A DNA stretch of 6,676 bases from an uncultured Opitutia bacterium (lineage in GTDB: Bacteria > Verrucomicrobiota > Verrucomicrobiae > Opitutales > MB11C04). The stretch lies in assembly GCA_913048545.1 (NCBI GenBank), contig CAJWWH010000094.1, forward strand, positions 1 to 6,676, in the 5' to 3' direction. Below are positions 1 to 5,283 of this stretch, piece by piece (the stretch's first letter is position 1; every line of letters begins with the position of its first letter). The translations under genes were made by a program, and so were the position numbers. The notes under the pieces are model-generated. The model saw only the letters and a list, made by a program, of their open reading frames with translations. It did not search any database and was not told the DNA's origin.

Positions 1-84
1 GTCGCCGGGTTGAACCTTCCATTCGGTAAGGATGCAGCTTTCAACGGATTGGCCCTGTCTGGGCATTATAACGGGTGTAGCCAT
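1..84 (-). CDS. 2-oxoacid dehydrogenase E2 (dihydrolipoamide acyltransferase), N-terminal fragment
   Basis: Only the first 28 codons are visible; the gene runs off the left edge. The translation holds the start of a lipoyl domain: after MATPVI comes MPRQGQSVESCILTEW, then KVQPGD. This fits the family pattern MP-x-x-G-x-S followed by I-x-x-W-x-V-x-x-GD, which opens the lipoyl domain of pyruvate, 2-oxoglutarate or branched-chain dehydrogenase E2 subunits. The lipoylated lysine would lie about 15 residues further on, outside the window. The start is well fixed: an in-frame TAG lies three codons upstream (91-93) and no other ATG lies between. No Shine-Dalgarno sequence is visible. The gene follows the DeoR repressor by 26 bp on the same strand, too little for an obvious separate promoter and terminator, so co-transcription is possible. 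Which 2-oxoacid complex it serves cannot be told. Biotinyl carriers share the fold, but this N-terminal pattern favours E2. Confidence 0.8.
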   Translation of the reverse strand, partial: MATPVIMPRQGQSVESCILTEWKVQPGD

Positions 85-110
85 AATATTCTATTTCTTG
101 GGTTATAAAT

Positions 111-890
111 TTAGGCAAGCTGGGTTTTAACCCCGAGCTTGGGCAACGTTTTTGAAAATTCATTCGGGAGCATCGTATCACTTATTAAAATATCAACCTT
201 GTCCCAATCTGAAACTCGGGCAAAGGATACCTTCTCCGCCTTACTGGAGTCAGCCAATAAAACCACTTTTGTCGCCTGTTCCACAACCAGGTTTTTCACA
301 AAAGCTTCGTTTGGATCCGTGGTGGTGAGACCATTTTTCAAACAAAATCCCATTGTCCCCATGAATGCCTTATCAACCCTCACCTTGCTTAATACAGCTG
401 AAGTCAGGGGACCAACCATGGTTTGACTAATCCTTCGTAATTCACCACCGGTTAAAATCACACGTGGTCCGGAATCAGCAAGTTCAGCAGCAGCCCGCAG
501 CGAATTAGTCACCACGGTTAAATCTTTTCGCTCCTTAAGCAATCGGGCAAGACACAAGGTCGTGCTTCCACCGTCCAAAAAGAGCGATTCTTCCTGACCG
601 ATTAATTGAAATGCCTCCTCAGCAATCGCCCGTTTCTCTTTGGTGAACTGACTGGTTTTATCATCAAAAACTGCCTCATCTAGCCGGCTTTCCATACTCA
701 CCGCACCACCATGAACCCGTCTTACTTTCCCCTCCTCTTCCAAAATTTCCAAATCCCGGCGAATCGTGGCTACTGAAACTTTTAACTCCCTTCGTAAATC
801 CTCCACGCGGGCAACTCCAGTTTCCCGAACGAGTAAACGGATATGCTCTCTTCTTTGAGGGGCTAAGGTTGGACAGGCTTCACGAATCAT
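111..890 (-). CDS. DeoR/GlpR-family transcriptional repressor
   Basis: A 259-residue protein, the usual length for the DeoR family. Residues 12-67 form the N-terminal winged helix-turn-helix, with the hallmark VSVATIRRDLEILEEEGKV followed by RRVHGGA. The rest is the DeoR C-terminal sensor domain, related to ribose-5-phosphate isomerase, with its phosphosugar-binding signatures: DGGSTT (106-111), VTNS (127-130), LTGGELR (146-152), FMGTMG (176-181) and DSSK (214-217). Such proteins usually repress sugar or polyol operons and release DNA on binding a phosphorylated intermediate, which fits the kinase and polyol-phosphate dehydrogenase next door. The start is supported: the next in-frame stop upstream (954-956) is reached with no other ATG between. 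No Shine-Dalgarno sequence is seen. Four 10-bp-phased TTGATCG-like units abut the start codon, suggesting autoregulation. It lies 97 bp after the dehydrogenase gene on the same strand. The family call is secure; the effector is unknown. Confidence 0.95.
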   Translation of the reverse strand: MIREACPTLAPQRREHIRLLVRETGVARVEDLRRELKVSVATIRRDLEILEEEGKVRRVHGGAVSMESRLDEAVFDDKTSQFTKEKRAIAEEAFQLIGQEESLFLDGGSTTLCLARLLKERKDLTVVTNSLRAAAELADSGPRVILTGGELRRISQTMVGPLTSAVLSKVRVDKAFMGTMGFCLKNGLTTTDPNEAFVKNLVVEQATKVVLLADSSKAEKVSFARVSDWDKVDILISDTMLPNEFSKTLPKLGVKTQLA

Positions 891-891
891 A

Positions 892-931
892 TTGATCGAA
901 TAAGATTGTTTTTGATCGTTTTTGATGGAAT
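892..931. promoter_or_regulatory. Four 10-bp-phased TTGATCG-like direct repeats, candidate DeoR operator
   Basis: Read on the plus strand, the block splits into four consecutive 10-mers: ttgatcgaat, aagattgttt, ttgatcgttt and ttgatggaat. The GAT core falls at 894, 904, 914 and 924, exactly one helical turn apart. The block sits directly upstream of the deoR ATG (888-890 on the minus strand). DeoR-family repressors commonly bind direct repeats spaced by about one turn, so autoregulation is the natural reading. Binding is inferred, not shown. Confidence 0.55.
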
Positions 932-975
932 TGCAACATCTAAAACCTAAATTTTAAAAATAGAGGGATTATGAA

Positions 976-989
976 AAGGAGGCTTCCTT
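976..989 (-). terminator. Weak hairpin with short T-run at the end of the dehydrogenase gene
   Basis: On the minus strand AAGGA-AGCC-TCCTT can form a 5-bp stem with a 4-nt loop. The 3' arm ends in T residues, giving TCCTTTTC. The hairpin overlaps the stop codon (988-990). It is short and A/T-rich with a minimal U-tract, so it could attenuate transcription into deoR at most, and it may be chance. Confidence 0.2.
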
Positions 990-2190
990 ACGAATGCGCC
1001 AGAATTAAACCACGCAATTCATTCTGCTCCTTAGGAGGCACATTCTGCCAGATTTGGCCCAAGCCTTCCTCCATGGAAGTCCAATTATTCTCTTCGCATG
1101 CAAACTTCAAGGCCAAGGCCGCTCCGCGGGCTAGAATACCGGGTTGAATCCCGGCATCTAAGGCTAGCCTCATCGCTCCGAGCAATCGGTCATCCCAACC
1201 AAGCTTCCTCACCGGGTCACGGGTAACACGAGCAACCGGGTCCCTGAGAAATGGGTTCACCATTCGAACCAGTGCCTCTTCTGCATGGTCCCGAAAACCA
1301 TCTTCTGTAAATAGGGAATCCTCAATTTGGTTGTATTTTTGACGAAGCCCCACCCCTGCCTCTTCAATAAATGAACGGCGAACCGTTTCCATTAAATCTT
1401 GGCGCTTCCCCGCTTCGTGCATGTAAGCAATTCCTTCATCCCGGGCCAAGTACCCAAGCAGTGCGTGCATTGCGTTATGCCCGAGGAACTTGGATATGGC
1501 AAAGGGTTCCAAATCACACTTGGGCACAAAATCATTCAAGCCACGGGTGAAATTTTGGGGAACCTGTTCATCGATCAAAATTCGATTAAAAGCTTCCACC
1601 AAGAATGCTTTATCAAAGCCCTTAACCATTGGGTTTAATTTCTCAGTTGAAATACGAACGGGATCGGTTACCACCGAGCACATTTTGGCAATCACTGTCT
1701 CGGAAAAAATAATTCGATTTTCAGGCAGATTGGGAAAATGAATTAAGCAGGCTTCCCGAAGCCGGGCGGCTGCTCGGGCATCATTTTCGGCTGCATAAAT
1801 AACAACAGATGGAAGTTCTTCCGAAGATATTTTCCTCTTTAGCCCGTCAGAAATAAGTTTAGCCACTGAGGCTTCTCCCATATCATAAAGTTTAAAACTG
1901 GGTAATGCGGTGCACATTTCCTGAGCCTGAGCAATCGCACTTACTAATTTCTCCCGGTCATCTGGAACCAAAGGATTATAGATCTCAATCCCTTCGATTT
2001 TCCGCTGCTGTAAACGGTCAGCATGTGCAATATTGCAAAAATAAGCTCCCCTTCCTGCCCTAACCCTGTCCACTGTTTCCTGATCGATTTCAGAAACCAC
2101 TAACCTGTTAAAAAAACCCGAAGCAAAAGCCTCCGGTAAAAAAAGCCCGCCCTGGATTGCCCCAAAGCCAAAGCCGACAAATGTCGACAT
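988..2190 (-). CDS. MtlD-like polyol-phosphate dehydrogenase (mannitol-1-phosphate 5-dehydrogenase family)
   Basis: A 400-residue member of the polyol-specific long-chain dehydrogenases, probably cytosolic, interconverting a sugar phosphate and a polyol phosphate (fructose-6-phosphate and mannitol-1-phosphate in true MtlD). The N-terminal Rossmann fold opens with GFGFGAIQGGLF (6-17). The acidic residue E34 after the second strand (VVSEID) suggests NAD(H) preference. The catalytic signature KFLGHNAMHALLGYL has K234, N239 and H242 in the Lys-x4-Asn-x2-His spacing of this superfamily. The C-terminal stretch VNPFLRDPVARV, then RDPVRKLGWDDRLL, parallels the E. coli MtlD C-terminus recalled from memory. 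Differences from E. coli MtlD are a Gln in the nucleotide loop where MtlD has Arg, and AKM where MtlD has the DRI motif, so the substrate may not be mannitol-1-phosphate. The start ATG lies 6 bp after the PHP gene stop, in the same frame. Hexuronate reductases (UxaB/UxuB) are more distant alternatives. Confidence 0.8.
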   Translation of the reverse strand: MSTFVGFGFGAIQGGLFLPEAFASGFFNRLVVSEIDQETVDRVRAGRGAYFCNIAHADRLQQRKIEGIEIYNPLVPDDREKLVSAIAQAQEMCTALPSFKLYDMGEASVAKLISDGLKRKISSEELPSVVIYAAENDARAAARLREACLIHFPNLPENRIIFSETVIAKMCSVVTDPVRISTEKLNPMVKGFDKAFLVEAFNRILIDEQVPQNFTRGLNDFVPKCDLEPFAISKFLGHNAMHALLGYLARDEGIAYMHEAGKRQDLMETVRRSFIEEAGVGLRQKYNQIEDSLFTEDGFRDHAEEALVRMVNPFLRDPVARVTRDPVRKLGWDDRLLGAMRLALDAGIQPGILARGAALALKFACEENNWTSMEEGLGQIWQNVPPKEQNELRGLILAHS

Positions 2191-2196
2191 AATTCG

Positions 2197-3516
2197 CTAG
2201 GCGGACATTGCCTGAGCCGCTAATTCGCTGACTTCGCCAGCACCCATCTCCGCATTCAGGGAATCCTGAAGAATACGGTCCCCCCTCGGAGAAAAACTTT
2301 CTCCAAAAGAAGCATAAAAGTCATTCTTTGACTCAACCCCGGAAAACTGATTCTCAGCCCAGTCACTAAGATATCCCATCCCAGCATACCTTTGCAGGGT
2401 TGAATGAGCATGTAAAATCCAGGAACCCCGCAGAAAGAGATTGTGATGGGGAGCAAGTTCAGCGGAGGAAAAATCGTCGACAAACTTTTGTCCCGGGCTG
2501 TTCATCTCTGTGCCCCCGAGTAGGGGAAGTCCCAAGTCCTGGGTCAATTTCACCACCTGATTCAAATTTTCAAGTTTCTGATCCTTTTGGCCGGGTGTGT
2601 AATTTCGGTCGGGTATGATATTAAATGCAGCTACTCCAGTTGACCGACCAACCTCAACCAACTCCTCAATCGACTGCTCACCATTCGAACAACCATCAAG
2701 CCAGGTAAAAGTGGGAATGGCACCACAGAGTAACGAAAATTCGTTCATCTCTGCCATCTTGGGAAATGATCCCGAATCCGGTTTTACATAACCTACCCCG
2801 CCCTGCTTCATTGTTTTGGCCCGAATTAGATCGGTAATTGGCCTACCCTCGGGCAACTCCTTAATATCCTCCTGTGCTACTCCAAGCTTTTCACTCCAGA
2901 ATGTTCGTAAATCTGATTCCTCAGGAAACATAGACGCGGCTTTTCGAGCATAGGCGAGGCATAAATGGCGCTCCGTGGCATTTCCATTCGGGGTAAGGGG
3001 AAGCACATCGAAATCGTAATCCAAAACAAGCGGGGAAAGAAATTCGTTTACCCGTTTAACCATTGCCTTATTTCGCTCCGCAGAAGTGGATCTCATGTTG
3101 TCCAAAAACGCCTGAGCGGCTTCAGGTATATCAGTAGTGGTGAATCCCGTTCCCATGTGGTAACTGATTCCGGGCTCGCCAGGTGAATTAATTTCACGGT
3201 CAGAAAATTCGGGGACGAACACACGGGATTCAATACCCACACAGCCTTTCAAGTCAAGTAACCGGCTTGCATCCCAAAATTCCTCCAACCCATCCAGTAC
3301 ATCAAAGTCAACAATGCCTCCCATTTCCAGGCCCTCGCGCCTGGCTTCCAGAACAAACCGGCTAGGAGAATACCCTTTATAATTGAAAGAATAGAAGGTA
3401 TGAGCGTGAGCATTGACAAAATTTCCGACTGCAGGAAAATCTTCCTCCGCCGCCAGTTTAGTCAGTGCCTGCCGACGCGTGGATAAATCAAAATTGTTTA
3501 CTGTATCTTCTGTCAT
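2197..3516 (-). CDS. Divergent PHP-domain protein, putative metal-dependent phosphoesterase
   Basis: A 439-residue protein that resembles the PHP (polymerase and histidinol phosphatase) barrel. Motif I is NAHAHTFYSF (H37, H39), followed by YSPSRFVLEARREGLEMGGI as in PHP proteins. Motif II reads IVDFD (69-72 and preceding I), where the family normally has TDHD, so a histidine ligand is replaced by F71. E96 in GIESRVF and H120 in SYHMG fit the next ligands. ERNKAMVKRVNEFL (147-160) and TERHLCLAYA (181-190) resemble the Arg-rich helix and R-x-H-x-A segment of TrpH-type PHP proteins. A late LHAHSTLQRY (H369, H371) could supply the C-terminal ligands. No signal peptide or membrane segment is seen. 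An in-frame TAA (3523-3525) just upstream fixes the ATG. It sits between the sugar kinase (30 bp) and the dehydrogenase (6 bp). A role as polyol- or sugar-phosphate phosphatase is an inference from context; an isomerase or hydrolase of the amidohydrolase-like barrel type is possible. Confidence 0.6.
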   Translation of the reverse strand: MTEDTVNNFDLSTRRQALTKLAAEEDFPAVGNFVNAHAHTFYSFNYKGYSPSRFVLEARREGLEMGGIVDFDVLDGLEEFWDASRLLDLKGCVGIESRVFVPEFSDREINSPGEPGISYHMGTGFTTTDIPEAAQAFLDNMRSTSAERNKAMVKRVNEFLSPLVLDYDFDVLPLTPNGNATERHLCLAYARKAASMFPEESDLRTFWSEKLGVAQEDIKELPEGRPITDLIRAKTMKQGGVGYVKPDSGSFPKMAEMNEFSLLCGAIPTFTWLDGCSNGEQSIEELVEVGRSTGVAAFNIIPDRNYTPGQKDQKLENLNQVVKLTQDLGLPLLGGTEMNSPGQKFVDDFSSAELAPHHNLFLRGSWILHAHSTLQRYAGMGYLSDWAENQFSGVESKNDFYASFGESFSPRGDRILQDSLNAEMGAGEVSELAAQAMSA

Positions 3517-3546
3517 TTGTTTTTAAAAAGTATAGGAACTGAGAAA

Positions 3547-4584
3547 TTAGCTTTCATCTTCGCCAATCCCGAATTCATCGGCCAGTGCCAGGCAGTCCTC
3601 GAGCGAACGTAAACCATCCGTGCAAGTCGGGTCGGACATACACGCAGTAGCGGCACAGGTTCCAGTCAACAGGCATTTTTCTAGGGCCCAGTCTTCATGT
3701 ACACCAAGTAGAACGCCCGAGCAGAATGCATCGCCCGCTCCCGCAGCACCTTTGATATAGCCCTTTGGCAGGGCCAAGGAACCCTGTCTTAATTTTTCAC
3801 CTGTACTGCGCTGACCATAGGATCCCTCCGGAAAATGAATCGCCACTAGATCAGTGACACCGAGTTCAAAAAGTTTTGAACTCGCTTCTTCAATTCCCTC
3901 TTCCAAAAGTTTACCATCCCGTCGCACCTCAACACCGGTTACCTTGCTCGCTTCGATCTCATTGAGGATACAATAATCAACCTGCTTCAAAGCAGGGCCA
4001 ATAATTTTGGAAAAGCGCTCACTGTCCTCGCTGACCACATCGATGCTTGTTTTAAAACCAGCATCCCGGGCCTTTGCCAATAACGCCGCCCCCACTGTTC
4101 CATGTTCCGGATCAGTTGCATCAATAGCATCGAGCAAAAGTAAATAGCCAAGATGAAAGATTTTGGCCTGACTTTTGGAAAAATCGATATCGCCTCCATT
4201 CCAAGTCGCATTTGCACCCCGGTTATGGAAAAAAGTTCTTCTACCACCCTCAATTTCAGTCATAACATCCGTGTAGGAAGTGGAAGTTCCGGGAGACACC
4301 GAGATAAACTCAGGGTCGATTCCATTGGATCGACAATCATTAAGAATGTATTCCCCCAGTGCATCCTGGCCAACCAGGCCCGCACCGACCAGAGGAAAAC
4401 TTGCCCCAAGCTTAGCCAGATCGAGTAATACATTATAAGGCGACCCACCCGTTCCCTGGGATTGCCCCGATATATTTGCAAGTTGTTCATGCTTGGGGTA
4501 AACATCAATCATTTTGACCTGGTCTATAATCCAGTTTCCGCCCGCAAGGAGGCCACTACGGTTATTGGGAATTTCTTGATTCAT
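3547..4584 (-). CDS. PfkB-family carbohydrate kinase
   Basis: A 345-residue ribokinase/PfkB-fold kinase, a normal length for the family, expected to transfer phosphate from ATP to a sugar or sugar-derivative hydroxyl in the cytosol. Visible signatures are the N-terminal substrate-binding GGN (15-17), the first PfkB motif GTGGSPYNVLLDLAKLGA (44-61) followed by VGAGLVGQDALGEYI, and RTFFHNRGANA (116-126), which contacts substrate in related kinases. NEIEASKVTG (208-217) follows, and then the second signature GAAGAGDAFCSGVLLG (279-294) with the anion hole and the catalytic base D285. All key residues are intact. The start is fixed by an in-frame TAA five codons upstream (4600-4602). No Shine-Dalgarno sequence is seen. 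It is the first gene of the kinase-PHP-dehydrogenase cluster and is divergent from the exported GlcG-like gene. Fructokinase, 2-keto-3-deoxygluconate kinase and phosphosugar kinase (tagatose-6-P or fructose-1-P type) are all possible; the substrate cannot be assigned from the sequence. Confidence 0.9.
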   Translation of the reverse strand: MNQEIPNNRSGLLAGGNWIIDQVKMIDVYPKHEQLANISGQSQGTGGSPYNVLLDLAKLGASFPLVGAGLVGQDALGEYILNDCRSNGIDPEFISVSPGTSTSYTDVMTEIEGGRRTFFHNRGANATWNGGDIDFSKSQAKIFHLGYLLLLDAIDATDPEHGTVGAALLAKARDAGFKTSIDVVSEDSERFSKIIGPALKQVDYCILNEIEASKVTGVEVRRDGKLLEEGIEEASSKLFELGVTDLVAIHFPEGSYGQRSTGEKLRQGSLALPKGYIKGAAGAGDAFCSGVLLGVHEDWALEKCLLTGTCAATACMSDPTCTDGLRSLEDCLALADEFGIGEDES

Positions 4585-4716
4585 CGTAATTTCAACAAGT
4601 TAGGAGTTTAAAAAGAAAGTGAAAAATTGGGATTTGTCTTTACAGGGCAAAGAAAACAAAATTGAAAGCATACGAATACTTCATTCCTCTCAATCCTAAA
4701 ATTAAATAAAATGAAT

Positions 4717-4729
4717 CAGGTAATACCTG
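4717..4729. repeat. Inverted repeat CAGGT-AAT-ACCTG
   Basis: Perfect 5-bp arms flank a 3-bp centre (CAGGTAATACCTG). The site lies 133 bp upstream of the kinase start and 60 bp upstream of the exported gene, in the shared promoter region, and directly abuts the TTGATC tandem. A dimeric regulator could bind it. It is too small to be a terminator, and chance cannot be excluded. Confidence 0.3.
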
Positions 4730-4743
4730 GATCAACCGATCAA
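4729..4743 (-). promoter_or_regulatory. Tandem TTGATC hexamers, candidate second DeoR site
   Basis: On the minus strand the sequence reads TTGATCGG then TTGATCC, so the hexamer TTGATC occurs twice, 8 bp apart. The first copy matches the full TTGATCG heptamer found in the phased repeat before the deoR gene. The site is about 145 bp upstream of the kinase start. The spacing differs from the 10-bp phase at deoR, which weakens the case. It could equally include a -35-like element. Confidence 0.35.
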
Positions 4744-4788
4744 GATAAAACCTTTAATTCTATTGTCAGCTAAATCAATAATCGGTCT

Positions 4789-5274
4789 ATGAAAATTTTC
4801 CTTCTATTAAACATGTGTTCAGCAATGCTTTGTTTTGGTAAGGTAAAGTTGGAAGAAATCCCGCGGCTTGATACAACCACCGCATTGAGAATTCTTACAG
4901 CCTGCCATCAGGAATCCCTTAATCAGAAAGTGGATGTGGCTATTATTGTCGTTGGAATAGATGGTCGTATACTTGCGAGTTCAAAAAGTGAAAGAATGGA
5001 TCCGGGCCTTTACGATTTCGCAAAATTCAAGGCGCAAACATCCTGTTTTAAAGGAGTAGCGACAGAGGATTTAGAAGCTCGTAATGGACAAAATCTTGAA
5101 ATTATGGATATTGGCAGCCTGAAAGTAATTCGTGGGGTAAAAGGGGGCATTCCATTATATTACCAAGGAAAACTTGTCGGTGCAATTGGAGTGAGCGGTG
5201 CAAATCCGGATATTGATAAAATTATAGCGGTTAAGGGAATTGAAAAGATCGATGAATTAACCGACAAAAAATAG
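4789..5274 (+). CDS. Exported GlcG/HbpS-family (haem-binding-like) protein
   Basis: A 161-residue protein of the GlcG/HbpS (DUF336, PduO C-terminal-like) family. Residues 1-17 look like a Sec signal peptide: K2, then the hydrophobic run IFLLLNMCSAMLCF, with likely cleavage near G17. The family core follows: an N-terminal helix around ALRILTAC (32-39), VDVAIIVVGIDGRILAS (48-64), the helix FAKFKAQTS (77-85), and the signature VKGGIPLYYQGKLVGAIGVS (117-136) with GA next. The tail DIDKIIAVKGI (141-151) matches the family's usual closing helix. Known relatives bind haem or cobalamin-type cofactors, or have unknown roles; HbpS is an extracellular haem sensor. The start is well fixed: an in-frame TAA lies six codons upstream (4771-4773) with no other ATG between. 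It diverges from the kinase operon and converges on the polyphosphate kinase, 9 bp between stops. Export and family are well supported; ligand and role are unknown. Confidence 0.8.
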   Translation: MKIFLLLNMCSAMLCFGKVKLEEIPRLDTTTALRILTACHQESLNQKVDVAIIVVGIDGRILASSKSERMDPGLYDFAKFKAQTSCFKGVATEDLEARNGQNLEIMDIGSLKVIRGVKGGIPLYYQGKLVGAIGVSGANPDIDKIIAVKGIEKIDELTDKK

Positions 5275-5283
5275 CAGATTTCC

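Larger units (their letters stand above)
4585..4788. promoter_or_regulatory. Divergent intergenic region between the kinase and the exported GlcG-like gene
   Basis: This 204-bp A/T-rich gap separates two genes transcribed away from each other, so it must hold promoters for the minus-strand kinase operon and the plus-strand gene, unless either is leaderless. It contains a 13-bp dyad (4717-4729) and tandem TTGATC hexamers (4729-4743). I could not find a convincing -35/-10 pair in either direction. No small gene or structured RNA was recognised. Confidence 0.5.

Noticed and set aside
139..426. Plus-strand open frame of 95 codons opposite the deoR gene
   Set aside because: It is antisense to the conserved sensor domain, with no recognisable domain or ribosome binding site.
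941..956. TAAAA...TTTTA inverted repeat in the deoR upstream region
   Set aside because: It is pure A/T dyad symmetry in an A/T-rich stretch and is expected by chance; no link to a start or a stop.
976..982. AAGGAGG on the plus strand, a perfect Shine-Dalgarno-like core
   Set aside because: The ATG that follows (994-996) opens a frame that stops after four codons, and the stretch is the complement of the dehydrogenase tail.
4664..4735. Sigma-70-like -35/-10 pairs in the divergent region
   Set aside because: TTGATC on the minus strand and TTCATT/TAAATA on the plus strand were considered, but either the spacing or the -10 match was poor, and the A/T-rich context makes chance matches likely.
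4789..4842. Possible lipoprotein signal peptide in the GlcG-like protein (Cys10 or Cys15)
   Set aside because: The residues before each Cys (LNM and AML) do not fit the lipobox pattern, so a Sec-type signal peptide is the better call.
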